From Sphingopyxis sp. (lineage in GTDB: Bacteria; Pseudomonadota; Alphaproteobacteria; Sphingomonadales; Sphingomonadaceae), in assembly GCF_019459305.1 (NCBI RefSeq), contig NZ_JAIBES010000092.1:1-49082 (forward strand): a DNA stretch of 49,082 nt, read 5' to 3'. Made by a program: the position numbers and the translations under genes. A model generated the notes under the pieces. That model made no database searches. It was given only the letters and a program-made list of their open reading frames with translations, and had not been told where the DNA came from. This document shows, in pieces, positions 17,691 through 26,365 of this stretch; the first letter of the stretch is position 1, and every line of letters begins with the position of its first letter.

Positions 17691-17777
17691 GCGGTCGTGG
17701 CGGAACTGGTAGACGCGCAACGTTGAGGTCGTTGTGGCCGAAAGGCCGTGGAAGTTCGAGTCTTCTCGACCGCACCA
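17691..17777 (+). tRNA. tRNA-Leu (anticodon GAG)
   Basis: 87-base class II tRNA. The acceptor stem pairs GCGGTCG (17691-17697) with CGACCGC (17767-17773). The D-arm GCGGAACTGGTAGACGCGC is leucine-like. The anticodon stem-loop AACG-TTGAGGT-CGTT has GAG at 17725-17727. A long variable arm (GGCC-GAAA-GGCC) and a T-arm with TTCGAGT follow, and the CCA end is encoded. Confidence 0.95.
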
Positions 17778-17892
17778 GTCAGTCCTAAGTATTTGGGATA
17801 ATTCAATTTTATTCTAAAGCACGCCGAAAGGCGCGTCTTTCTGCGCCGTTCTCGCGACCCTATTTTCGGGTGTGAGGCGAGAGACTGACTAT

Positions 17893-17932
17893 CGAGGGAA
17901 ATCTCCCTCGAAAACGCGGCGAAATCTCCGCG
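17893..17932 (+). repeat. Two adjacent small hairpins after tRNA-Leu
   Basis: A perfect 7-bp stem CGAGGGA/TCCCTCG with loop AATC (17893-17910) is followed, after AAAA, by a 5-bp stem CGCGG/CCGCG (17915-17932). Both contain the string GAAATCTCC or a close variant. This lies in the 208-bp gap between tRNA-Leu and the DUF2235 gene. It may serve as a terminator for convergent transcription; no other function is visible. Confidence 0.4.
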
Positions 17933-17985
17933 ACGGTAAACCCCGCCTCAATGCCAAATTATAGGTTGGGATTTTGTTGCGTTCG

Positions 17986-19398
17986 TCAGTCGCCGTAAAA
18001 GCGAAGGACCTTCTCATGTTGACGAAGGCCGGTCGGCCGATACGGTTTCAACTCGTCATATTGAGCCACCGCAGGTTTCTCGAACCGTTCGATGACAGAG
18101 GCATGCAAGTCGGCTTGACTGTTAATACCTCGGTCCTTCGGTTTCCACGCCATGAAGCTGGGTAGTCTGCTGTCGTGGCTGGATTTCACTTCGTCATGTT
18201 GCATAGCGCCCGCATCTGGAAACAGGCGGAGCACAGACTCGTTGGCGTGGGGCGGGTTGTCGAGCGCCTTGAGCTCTTTCAGCATCCAACCCAGAGCTAT
18301 GTCGGAAAGCCTCGATTCATCTTCGGGATAGCTGCCACCAATGTCTGAGTGGTTCCCCGCAAACCAAACCTGCTTTAACCAGGCGCGATCCCCGCGATTC
18401 ACTCGCTGAACATCTTTTTCATACCCCCAGCCCACATAGGGAAAGCGCTCGCGGTTCTCGTCAATTGCCAGAGCATGACGGGCAAACCCGACATTGGTAT
18501 CGAGAAATCGATCGTAATTTTTCAAATTCCATTTCGCAAAGTGCCAGCTGTAGCTCCTGCCGCCCGGCGGGTGCCGCATGACCTTCAGCTGTTTCCAAGA
18601 TGCCCAAAGGAACGCGACGATCAAAAGCCCCGCGGGCAGATGTGAAGCAACCTTCGCAGCGAGCGACCAATTCTGAAGCCAGCTCAACGCTGCGAGCGCG
18701 ACGGCGAGAATGGTTAGCCCGGCCAAAATGCGCCTTACGATCACGCCGCCCAAGGCGGCGACGGTGTCGAAAACACCGATGAAAGTCGGGGCAACATTCC
18801 CTTGCTCTTCGTCATCGAGGCCGCATCCCGCGCAATCATAGTCCGCTCGAAATCGGCGGGCCTGCTCTTCACGTTCGAGCTCATATTTTGCCCGGTCACG
18901 GCCCGAGCCATGTTCATATACTTCATAAACAGCGCGCTCAGCGATCTGCCGAAGCTTCGACCCGCCAGTTGGCAGGGGCCCACCGCCTTTATCCTGCGTC
19001 GGAACGCCGCAGAGATTTAGCACATTGGCGACGCAACGAGCCGTGTACGCACCGCGACTGAAGCCGAACAAAAAGATCCTGTCACCGGGTCGATAATGCT
19101 TCAGGATCGCTTCGTAACAATCTGCGATGTTCTGAGAGATACCGGTGCCGAAGGCCGCTGACAGGATATTCTTGATCCGACCGCCTCCCTCACCAGAGCC
19201 CAAGCCAGGATCATAATATGCAACCTGGGTTGCCGGGTCGATGTCGCTGGCGAAACCGGAACGCATCGCGCGGTACATCTTATATATGTTCGACAATCGC
19301 TGATCGGGGCGCACGCCGCCATGTTGGCCGGTCCCGTCCGAAAAGATGAGGATGTTTTTACTGCCCTCAGTCGAGCATGATTTAGAAGTCACATCCAT
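17986..19398 (-). CDS. DUF2235 family alpha/beta hydrolase with membrane segments
   Basis: The 470-residue product begins with NILIFSDGTGQHGG and has RIFLFGFSRGAYTARCVANVL, the nucleophile elbow (GFSRG) of the DUF2235 family. That family includes the Tle1 phospholipase effectors of type VI secretion. A later FAGNHSDIGGSYPEDESRLSDIALGWM supplies the typical Asp/His region. Two hydrophobic helices in the middle (LAGLTILAVALAALSWL and LLIVAFLWASW) suggest membrane attachment. No T6SS vgrG, PAAR or immunity gene is beside it, so an effector role is unsupported. It may be a housekeeping or defence lipase. The start lacks a clear Shine-Dalgarno. It sits between tRNA-Leu and a patch of gene remnants. 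Confidence 0.85.
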   Translation of the reverse strand: MDVTSKSCSTEGSKNILIFSDGTGQHGGVRPDQRLSNIYKMYRAMRSGFASDIDPATQVAYYDPGLGSGEGGGRIKNILSAAFGTGISQNIADCYEAILKHYRPGDRIFLFGFSRGAYTARCVANVLNLCGVPTQDKGGGPLPTGGSKLRQIAERAVYEVYEHGSGRDRAKYELEREEQARRFRADYDCAGCGLDDEEQGNVAPTFIGVFDTVAALGGVIVRRILAGLTILAVALAALSWLQNWSLAAKVASHLPAGLLIVAFLWASWKQLKVMRHPPGGRSYSWHFAKWNLKNYDRFLDTNVGFARHALAIDENRERFPYVGWGYEKDVQRVNRGDRAWLKQVWFAGNHSDIGGSYPEDESRLSDIALGWMLKELKALDNPPHANESVLRLFPDAGAMQHDEVKSSHDSRLPSFMAWKPKDRGINSQADLHASVIERFEKPAVAQYDELKPYRPTGLRQHEKVLRFYGD

Positions 19399-19510
19399 GA
19401 AATTACGTTAGCCGCGGAGGGTAAGGAAGGCGAGTGATACTCGCCGGCTTTACCTTACTGAAGCGCCCCGGTTTCCCGGAGGCTCCTACTTGTGAGAAGA
19501 AGGAGCCACG

Positions 19511-19694
19511 ATGAGCAAGACGACGTCTGTTGATTGCGTCAGGTCGAAGCGAGACGCTTATTGCACTGGAGGTTTCGCTACTCCGCACGCGCTTGGTCGA
19601 AACGCTCGGCTTTCTCGACAAACTGTTTCCACCAGAACCAGACGGCGCTGACGAAGGGCTTCCTAAGCCTAGTCGAGCAGCCGAGAAGCACTGA
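19511..19694 (+). pseudogene. Small unidentified ORF with apparent frameshift
   Basis: An ATG at 19511 with a strong Shine-Dalgarno (GAAGGAG, 5 bases away) opens MSKTTSVDCVRSKRDAY and soon runs into a poor frame. The neighbouring frame contains a sensible C-terminus: ETLIALEVSLLRTRLVETLG, then FLDKLFPPEPDGADEGLPKP, ending at TGA 19692-19694. A one-base shift near 19545 would join them. No family is recognised. It is convergent with and overlaps the XRE-type remnant by about 25 bp. Confidence 0.45.
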
Positions 19695-19871
19695 CCTCGA
19701 AGGGCACTGCGAGCTTCTGGACAATTGTGATAGTGAGGTTGCGCCTCCCCCTCTCGATGTCGCTAACGTAGGTCCGGTGAATGTCGGCTCGGTCGGCATA
19801 ATCCTTCTGGCTCCAGCCCTTTTCCTGGCGAAGCGTGCAAGTATTCGAGCAAGGCGAAGGCGTATATCCAC
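19669..19871 (-). pseudogene. XRE-family HTH regulator remnant with frameshift
   Basis: The 54-residue C-terminal part, LRQEKGWSQKDYADRADIHR then TYVSDIERGRRNLTITIVQK, is an unmistakable XRE helix-turn-helix domain. The expected N-terminus, VDIRLRLARILAR, is present in another frame starting at GTG 19871. A one-base deletion near 19834 would explain the split. Repaired, it would be a small single-domain regulator of about 67 residues. As given, no normal product can be made. Confidence 0.65.
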
Positions 19872-19933
19872 GGCTGCATAAGCAGCGGGATGTGACCGAT
19901 ATATCTACATACGATGAGAGACAATCGACTTGA

Positions 19934-20252
19934 CTTGCCGCGGCTGCCGTAGGCGCCTCGTCGGCGCTCGACCTTGCCGGCTGCAACAGTTTTCCCGGTA
20001 ACGAACAACTCAAGGCGCTCGGCATGGGCGGACGGTCGCCGGACATGCTCGACTGTCTCGCCTTCGACCCCGGTCCGATTTTCGACGACTGGGTTGGCCG
20101 CCTGACCATCCAGTGGCGGAAGCCGTCTCAGAAATGGTGGCGATGGGGTTCGAGCGGGAGCTTCTTGAGATCGTTGACGAGAACCACCCCATCGCTGTCC
20201 CGGAGGATGTCGCCAATCGCGGCGCGTACTTCGGCCTACCTGGAAAGCGAGT
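19934..20252 (+). pseudogene. Unidentified coding remnant, frameshifted and truncated
   Basis: Two stretches with strong GC bias at third codon positions lie in successive frames: LAGCNSFPGNEQLKALGMGG continuing to DWVGRLTI, and then VAEAVSEMVAMGFERELLEI continuing to GAYFGLPGKR. A one-base shift near 20115 would join them. The coding signal ends abruptly at about 20250, where the convergent DUF885 gene ends, suggesting truncation by a rearrangement. No family is recognised. Confidence 0.4.
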
Positions 20253-20254
20253 CA

Positions 20255-21991
20255 TTACTTCTGCTGTACGATCCATTCATCCATATAGATGTCGAGCATG
20301 TCGAGCGGCATCGGGCCACCGTGAAGCAAGGCGTCGTGAAAGATACGAATATCGAATTTGGGGCCCAGCGCCTTTTCCGCGCGTTGCCGCACGGCCCGAA
20401 TCCGCATTTCACCGATCTTGTAAGCCAGCGCCTGTCCGGGCTGGCTGATGTACCGGTTGGTTTCGAAATCGATCATCGCGGGGCTCAGTGCGGTGTTGCG
20501 TGCAAGGCATTCCCTCGCCTGGTCGCGTGTCCAGCGCATCCAGTGGATTCCAGTGTCCATCACCAGACGGCAGGCGCGGTACATTTCGAACGACAGGCGT
20601 CCGAACTGTTCCTTCGCGTCGCGATAAAGACCCATTTCCCCGGCTAGACCCTCGGCATAGAGCGCCCACCCCTCGATAAATGGGGTCACGCGGGCCTCAC
20701 GGCGGAATGCCGAAAGCTCGTCATTTTCCTGTGACAGCGAAATCTGGAAATGATGCCCCGGAACGCCTTCATGAACGACCCATGCTGGGAGCTGGTACAG
20801 CGGCGACGTCTTGGCGTCGCGATACGACATCATGATGCTGCCCGGCACGCCCTTTTCGAGCGACCCGCGCATGTAGATGTTCGCGGTTCCTTCCTGAGCG
20901 GGCGTCTTGAACAGCGGGCCCCAGGTGAGGCGGGGCAGTTTGCCGAACCAACGCGGTACGGCGCGGTCGGCGCGTTTCGATACTTCCGCCGCCTTTTCCA
21001 TATAGTCTTCGGGGCTGGCGGCATAGTTGGCGGGGTCGGCGCGGAGAGCATCGTTGAATTCGGCGATGTTGCCCTGGAATCCCGTCGATCGAGCGATGGC
21101 CTCCATTTCACCCAAAATGCGCGCGACTTCCTGTTTGCCCATTTCATGGACCTGTTCGGGCGTCAGGTCGGTCGTCGTGAATTTCCGCACCAGATAGAGA
21201 TAATAGGCCTCTCCGTCGGGAAGGTCGCGGACCGCCAGCGTGGTGCGGGCGGTGGGGCGATATTCGTTGCGCATGAAGGCGATGGCCGCCCGTTGTGCAG
21301 GCCGGACCTGGCTTTCGATCAGTTCGGCCGCGCGGGCGCGCAACCGGACCTGTTCCTCCGCCGGGATCGATGGAGGCAGCTTGGCAAAGGGTTTCAGAAG
21401 CGCGTCTTCCGCGACCGGCGTCGCCGCAGCCGCTTCCAGCGGTTCGAGCACCTGATCGACTATCAGCACGGGCTGAGTAAAGCCATCCTTCAGCCCACGC
21501 CGCATGTTGGCAATATGTGCGTCATAGAAGGCCGGGACGGCAGCCAGTCGCGCGAGCCATTTGTCTGCGTCCGCGCGATCGCGGATCGTCGTGGTGTTTG
21601 CGGCACCGCCAAGTGTGCGGAAAAAGCCCTGACCGTTGGAAAAGGGCATACGACTTTCGTCGAAACGGAAAGCGGCGAGGTCGTTTTCGAGCATGTGGCG
21701 CAGCATGTCGCGATTGAACTGTTCGCCGGCATCGCTGGTCACGGGCAGGCCATCGAGCCGCGCAAGCAGCTTGCGCAGCCGCTGTTCCCGCTGCTGGCGA
21801 CCGGCCGGTGACACATCGCCCCATTTTGGGGATACGCCACGTTCGCCCGCGTCGTCGGCCCCGGTCCCGCCATAGGCGTCGGCGATGGCTTCGAACGATT
21901 TCGGCTCCGCAGCGCTGGCAGGCAGAGGCGCTGCGAACAGGCAGGCCGCAAGCGCGGCGATCGGCAGACGACCGTATGGAAATGATTTCAT
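20255..21991 (-). CDS. DUF885 family exported metallopeptidase-like protein
   Basis: The 578-residue product has a signal peptide (AALAACLFAAPLPASAAEP) and the DUF885 fold. It carries the zinc-site-like motif VVHEGVPGHHFQ, followed by FIEGWALYAEGLAGEMG and RLVMDTGIHWMRWTRDQA. DUF885 proteins are M3/M32-like helical hydrolases, probably peptidases acting in the periplasm. The start at 21991 keeps an AGGGG site at workable distance; in-frame ATGs at 22000 and 22075 are less likely. Third gene of the minus-strand unit aminotransferase, S10 peptidase, DUF885, which begins beside the GntR-type operator at 24650. Confidence 0.9.
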   Translation of the reverse strand: MKSFPYGRLPIAALAACLFAAPLPASAAEPKSFEAIADAYGGTGADDAGERGVSPKWGDVSPAGRQQREQRLRKLLARLDGLPVTSDAGEQFNRDMLRHMLENDLAAFRFDESRMPFSNGQGFFRTLGGAANTTTIRDRADADKWLARLAAVPAFYDAHIANMRRGLKDGFTQPVLIVDQVLEPLEAAAATPVAEDALLKPFAKLPPSIPAEEQVRLRARAAELIESQVRPAQRAAIAFMRNEYRPTARTTLAVRDLPDGEAYYLYLVRKFTTTDLTPEQVHEMGKQEVARILGEMEAIARSTGFQGNIAEFNDALRADPANYAASPEDYMEKAAEVSKRADRAVPRWFGKLPRLTWGPLFKTPAQEGTANIYMRGSLEKGVPGSIMMSYRDAKTSPLYQLPAWVVHEGVPGHHFQISLSQENDELSAFRREARVTPFIEGWALYAEGLAGEMGLYRDAKEQFGRLSFEMYRACRLVMDTGIHWMRWTRDQARECLARNTALSPAMIDFETNRYISQPGQALAYKIGEMRIRAVRQRAEKALGPKFDIRIFHDALLHGGPMPLDMLDIYMDEWIVQQK

Positions 21992-22010
21992 GGCTGTCAT
22001 GCCCCTTTCA

Positions 22011-23606
22011 TCAGTCTTGATCAGCGTGGTCGGATTGGCCCGGTGAGCTCGCTGTGGTGGCGGCCGCCTCGTCATAAAAGCGGTCCAGTGCGCGTTTGAA
22101 CGCGGGCATTTCTTCGGTGTTGGTGTAGATCATGTGGCCTGACCCGAAATATTCGAACCGGATGTTGCGTTGCAGTTCCCGATCGATCTGCATCCGCTTG
22201 ATGTCATATTCGGCTTTGAAAAAGGGCGTTGCCAGGTCGTAATAACCATTGAGGACCAAAACTTTCATGAAGCGGTTTTCCCGCATCGTGCGGGACAGGT
22301 CCTGAGCGGTATTTGCCAGTGGCATCCGGCCGCCCGTAGGCCCGATGTGGCTACGGTCCCAGCGACCTTGAATGCGGCTGTATATGTTGGGACGATAGTC
22401 CAGCGTCGTGGCATAGCCGAGTTGGCCTGTCAGATAGAGATTAATGCCGGTTCCGAACGGGCCTGCGTTGAAGCTGCCGGTGGCGTCATATTCGGGTTCG
22501 CCGCCCAAGCCGCTGTTGTCCTGTCCGGTCAGCCGACTGTCGAGGCGGCTGACCGTCAGGCCCCGATCGCGCAGCAGCAGCTTGCGAAATGCTCCCGGTT
22601 CGATGCGCAGATGGGCGTCGAGCACGTTTTGTTCAGGGATCCCGGTGAGGGCGCCGTACTGGCGCGCGATAGCACCGCGCTCCTCATCCGTTGCGTCGTG
22701 ACCTTTCGCCAGCACCGCAGCGTAGGGGCCGCGGGCCCATTCGCGGACTTGGGTAAGCCAGGGTTCCAGCGTGGCGGGGCGGTCGGTCAGACGATTGTGA
22801 TACCAGGCGGTCGCGGCATAGCTCGGCAGCCAGCCGATATGACTTTCCTCGAAACCCGGTTGATAGATGCCATGGTTGAGGTTCACGCCCAGCAGAATGA
22901 TCCCGTTGAGCTTGATCCCCCCGCCATCGAGACGCGATAGCTTGTAGGCGAGTCCAGTCGCGCGCGTCGTGCCATAGCTTTCGCCGAACAGATATTTCGG
23001 GCTGTTCCAGCGATTGTTAATCGTCAGATAGCGTCGGATTGCGCGGGCAAAAGCGTCGATATCGCTGTCGACACTCCAGAAATCGGCTTCCTTTGCCTTG
23101 CCCAGCGTGCGTGAATAGCCGGCGCCGACCATGTCGATGAACACCATGTCGGTGCGATCGAGCAATGTGTAGGGATTGGCGGCGATCCGGTAAGGGGCGG
23201 GCGGGATGGTCGTGCCGCGCGGGAAATCGATTCGAACCGGTGCGATCGAGCCCAGATGCAGGAACATGCTGGCCGACCCGGGGCCGCCATTGAACAGAAA
23301 GGTCAGCGGACGTTCGGCCTCGCCCGGTGCGCGATCGGCGACATAGGCGACATAGAATATGCTGGCGATCCGATCGCCGTCATCGTTGCGGATGATCAGC
23401 TTACCCGGTGTGGCGGTGTAGCGGATGACCCGGCCATTGACGGTGACGGCGGCGCGGGTGGGATGGGCGGTTTCGGTATCGGTGGAGGGGGCGGGAACGA
23501 CGGTCGCCGCGTCCCGGCCCATCGCGGGGGCATCCTGCGCCACGGCGGGACAGGACAGCGCGGAAATCGCGGCGACTAGGCATTTGCGTCGATATCGTAC
23601 GGCCAT
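22011..23606 (-). CDS. Exported S10 family serine carboxypeptidase-like protein
   Basis: The 531-residue product has a signal peptide ending near AVAQ. It shows the S10 hallmarks: FLFNGGPGSASMF (oxyanion region), nucleophile LFGESYGTTRA, acid in VLNGYYDLATPF and histidine in YFGSGHMIYTN. The catalytic triad therefore looks complete. It would release C-terminal residues from peptides in the periplasm. The ATG at 23606 has GGGGG upstream; the frame extends to 23627 from a TTG. It lies 38 bp after the aminotransferase and 19 bp before DUF885, so all three are probably co-transcribed. Confidence 0.93.
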   Translation of the reverse strand: MAVRYRRKCLVAAISALSCPAVAQDAPAMGRDAATVVPAPSTDTETAHPTRAAVTVNGRVIRYTATPGKLIIRNDDGDRIASIFYVAYVADRAPGEAERPLTFLFNGGPGSASMFLHLGSIAPVRIDFPRGTTIPPAPYRIAANPYTLLDRTDMVFIDMVGAGYSRTLGKAKEADFWSVDSDIDAFARAIRRYLTINNRWNSPKYLFGESYGTTRATGLAYKLSRLDGGGIKLNGIILLGVNLNHGIYQPGFEESHIGWLPSYAATAWYHNRLTDRPATLEPWLTQVREWARGPYAAVLAKGHDATDEERGAIARQYGALTGIPEQNVLDAHLRIEPGAFRKLLLRDRGLTVSRLDSRLTGQDNSGLGGEPEYDATGSFNAGPFGTGINLYLTGQLGYATTLDYRPNIYSRIQGRWDRSHIGPTGGRMPLANTAQDLSRTMRENRFMKVLVLNGYYDLATPFFKAEYDIKRMQIDRELQRNIRFEYFGSGHMIYTNTEEMPAFKRALDRFYDEAAATTASSPGQSDHADQD

Positions 23607-23644
23607 ATGCGCCCCCTTCCTGATCAAGCCATCCCTCGCTCCGG

Positions 23645-24592
23645 TTAGACCACTCCGATCCGACGAAGATAGCTGTCGTTGATTGCTCGCGTTACCGGTC
23701 CGGTTCCGCCATCGCCGATCGTGCGGCCGTCAACCGCAGCGATCGGGGTGATGCCGCCCAAAGTGCCGGTGATGAAGGCTTCGTCGGCCGAATAGACTTC
23801 AGCGAGAGTGAAATCCTTTTGCTGCACCACGCCCATTTCTTCGGCGTAAAGTTCGATCGTTTTCGCGCGGGTGATGCCGTTGAAGCAATAGGAGCCGGTG
23901 GAGGTCCACAACTCCCTGCCGCGCAAGATGAAGAAATTGGTTGAATTGCAGCTTGCGACAAAACCGCGCTGGTCCAGCATCAGGGCCTCGTCGCACCCGG
24001 CGTTAATCGCTTGGATCAGCGCTTGGATATAATTCAGTCGGCTGTGGGAATTGAGCCGCAGGTCGAACACGTCAGGGGTGCTGCACCGCACGGTCGACGT
24101 AAGCAGTTTCAGCCCCTTTTTCATCGTGATCGGATTGGGTGCCTTATATTCGGCGACCACGACGATCGTCGGCTTGCCCAGCGCAAAGCGCGGATCCTGA
24201 TTGGGGGTCTTTTTCATGCCGCGTGTGATCATCAAGCGGATGTGCACGTCGTCATGCATGTCGTTTTCCGCCAGAGTGGCGCGGATGGCATCCTCGACAC
24301 CCTTGCGATCCATGCCGATATCGAGCTGGATGGCGTTGGCCCCTTCGAACAGCCGATTGAGATGGTCGTCGAGCGCGACGAGATTGCCGCGGACAAGGCG
24401 CAGCCCTTCCCACACGCCGTCGCCCAGCACGAAGCCAGCGTCAAAGACTGATACGGTCGCCGTCGATCGGGTGAAGAATTGTCCATTGACGTAGATCCGC
24501 ACATGCTCGTTTCGGTCGTCGCTGGCATATCCCTGAGCTCCCATGCTCGTTGCGCCGACGGGTTCGCTCGAGGTAGCGAGAGATAGCTCCAT
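23645..24592 (-). CDS. Class IV aminotransferase-like protein lacking the usual PLP lysine
   Basis: The 315-residue product belongs to the fold-type IV PLP family (branched-chain/D-amino acid aminotransferases, aminodeoxychorismate lyase). It has VFDAGFVLGDGVWEGLR, RLMITRG, EALMLDQRGFVASCNSTNFF and ITGTLGGITPI. At the segment where the Schiff-base lysine normally lies (as in KSLN of D-amino acid transaminases), this protein reads LRLNSHSRLNYIQAL. There is no lysine from residue 163 to 243. I recall related proteins with NSHSKLN, so Arg185 may replace that Lys. Activity as a transaminase is thus doubtful. First gene of the minus-strand unit; divergent from the amidohydrolase across a shared operator. 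Confidence 0.85.
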   Translation of the reverse strand: MELSLATSSEPVGATSMGAQGYASDDRNEHVRIYVNGQFFTRSTATVSVFDAGFVLGDGVWEGLRLVRGNLVALDDHLNRLFEGANAIQLDIGMDRKGVEDAIRATLAENDMHDDVHIRLMITRGMKKTPNQDPRFALGKPTIVVVAEYKAPNPITMKKGLKLLTSTVRCSTPDVFDLRLNSHSRLNYIQALIQAINAGCDEALMLDQRGFVASCNSTNFFILRGRELWTSTGSYCFNGITRAKTIELYAEEMGVVQQKDFTLAEVYSADEAFITGTLGGITPIAAVDGRTIGDGGTGPVTRAINDSYLRRIGVV

Positions 24593-24649
24593 GATGATGT
24601 AACCTCATTTCGACTTAATGGGTGAGGTCGAACTATGTCGTATTTCGTT

Positions 24650-24663
24650 GATTGTCAACAATC
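24650..24663. promoter_or_regulatory. Putative GntR/FCD operator (site A)
   Basis: GATTGT-CA-ACAATC, an inverted repeat with a 2-bp centre, in the divergent gap between the aminotransferase and the amidohydrolase. The same sequence, with at most one change, occurs at 30835, 32185 and 33615, including upstream of the local gntR gene. Its presence inside the longest amidohydrolase frame argues for the downstream start at 24710. Confidence 0.7.
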
Positions 24664-24709
24664 GATCAAGATGCTAGTCGCCGCGATGCGGTTTAAGCAG
24701 GAGATGGCA

Positions 24710-26353
24710 ATGGCTAGGACGGGAATTGGCATGATTGCGTCCGGGCGGCGCGCTGGAACGCGGTGGTGGCGGATGATGGCGGCGGTGCTGGCAGCTGGCA
24801 CCGCGGCGGTTTCGCCGGTAGTTCATGTATCCGCACAGTCAGCGGAGCAGGCCGTTGTCCCGGCGCGTACGTCGGTCGCTCCGCAATATTCCCGCATACT
24901 TGTTCGCAATGCTATGCTGATCGACGGCACAGGTTCGCCGGTCCGCGGCATGGTCGATATCCATGTCCGCGACGGCGTAATCGTCGATATTCGCGATTCG
25001 GCGCCAATCCGTTCGAGCACGGGCGCGCTATTGACGCACGAGGCCGACGCTTACGCTGTCGACCATGTTATTGATGCCGAGGGGCGCTATGTCATGCCCG
25101 GCCTGATCGACACGCATGCGCATCTGTATCCGCCCACGCCCCGCGATTTCATCTACAAGCTGTTCTTGGCACACGGCGTTACCAGCCTGCGCAATCTCGA
25201 CGGTAATTTCGGCGAGGGGACGAATGTGCCCGAGGGCATCGTGGCTGAAAAGAGACGGATTGCCGCCGGGCAGGTCGTGGCTCCGCGCATGTGGGTCTAT
25301 CCCTTCCTGCCCGATTCCATTAAAACGGCCTCGCAGATTCCTCCGCTGGTGAAGCGCTGGCACGCTCTGGGTGTCGACGGGATCAAGCTCGTGAAGGTGG
25401 GCAATCAATATCCCGACATGATCCGGACGCTTGGCGAGGAGACGCGGCGTTACGGCATGGGTCTTGCCGTTCATATCCCGCAGAGCGCCTCTCCGGGCGT
25501 CAACGCCTTGGTCGCCGTAGAAAACGGCGTGACAACGATCGAGCATCATTATGGCTATCCTGAAATAGCCCTGCCCAACACGACCATTCCCTTCATGCCG
25601 CTAACCTATAACTATGGCGACGAGCGTCAGCGTTTCCGGGAAACCTTGGCTATCTGGCTCCAAGCCGACATGGAAAAGATGAAAACAGTGGTCGTGCCGC
25701 AGTTAGTGAAGGCGAGTCGTGAAGGGCGCTACACAATGAACCCGACTATGGTTGTCTATGAAAAGCAGCGCGACTTTACACGCGCCGCCAATGTGCCCTG
25801 GCTGGATCTTTATGCCCGGCCCAGTGATCTACAGCGGTGGCGTACACCGGACCCGACGCGGCACGGAGCGATCTTTGACCGTTGGACCAGCAACGATGAA
25901 GCATCGGCAGCCCAATCCTATCGCAACTGGATGGCATTCCTTCGCGAATATGTGAAGCAGGGCGGCCATGCTTCGGTTGGATCGGATTCCGGAGGGCCAT
26001 TCCAGCTCTATGGGTTTCAGACAATCCGCGAACTTGAACTCTTCCTCGAAGCCGGTTTGACTCCGTTGGAAGTCGTTCGAGCGGCCACGCAGGGCGGGGC
26101 CCGGACGTTGCAACAGTCAAACATGGGCGTTCTCCGACCGGGATTCGTCGCCGACATGGTCATCGTCGACGAGAATCCGTTGCAGGATTTCAAGGTGCTG
26201 ATCGGGCGGGGCCCCGTTGACGGAGTGGGCAAACCACAACGCCGCAGCCGGATTCGCAGCGTGATCGTCGATGGTCGCGTCTACGATCCCGATCAATTGC
26301 TTGCCGACGTCGAACAGATTGTACTGGCCGAGCGCGCGATGACAACGCCCTGA
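24710..26353 (+). CDS. Exported amidohydrolase
   Basis: Metal-dependent hydrolase of the Amidohydro_1 superfamily (imidazolonepropionase/prolidase-like branch). After a signal peptide (GRRAGTRWWRMMAAVLAAGT, ending near VSAQS) come ILVRNAMLIDGTG and the first metal motif VMPGLIDTHAHLYP. The candidate carboxylated lysine is in GVDGIKLVK, histidines are in LAVHIPQ and TTIEHHYGYPE, and the late aspartate is in VGSDSGGP. It should hydrolyse an amide or peptide bond in the periplasm; the substrate is unknown. The ATG at 24710 has AGGAG six bases upstream and leaves the operator outside the gene. It is followed 12 bp later by the PhzF gene. Confidence 0.9.
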   Translation: MARTGIGMIASGRRAGTRWWRMMAAVLAAGTAAVSPVVHVSAQSAEQAVVPARTSVAPQYSRILVRNAMLIDGTGSPVRGMVDIHVRDGVIVDIRDSAPIRSSTGALLTHEADAYAVDHVIDAEGRYVMPGLIDTHAHLYPPTPRDFIYKLFLAHGVTSLRNLDGNFGEGTNVPEGIVAEKRRIAAGQVVAPRMWVYPFLPDSIKTASQIPPLVKRWHALGVDGIKLVKVGNQYPDMIRTLGEETRRYGMGLAVHIPQSASPGVNALVAVENGVTTIEHHYGYPEIALPNTTIPFMPLTYNYGDERQRFRETLAIWLQADMEKMKTVVVPQLVKASREGRYTMNPTMVVYEKQRDFTRAANVPWLDLYARPSDLQRWRTPDPTRHGAIFDRWTSNDEASAAQSYRNWMAFLREYVKQGGHASVGSDSGGPFQLYGFQTIRELELFLEAGLTPLEVVRAATQGGARTLQQSNMGVLRPGFVADMVIVDENPLQDFKVLIGRGPVDGVGKPQRRSRIRSVIVDGRVYDPDQLLADVEQIVLAERAMTTP

Positions 26354-26365
26354 TCGGACAGGCGG

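Noticed and set aside
17691..17777. tRNA-Leu as an integration site for an island
   Set aside because: No integrase gene and no repeat of the tRNA 3' end was found downstream in the window.
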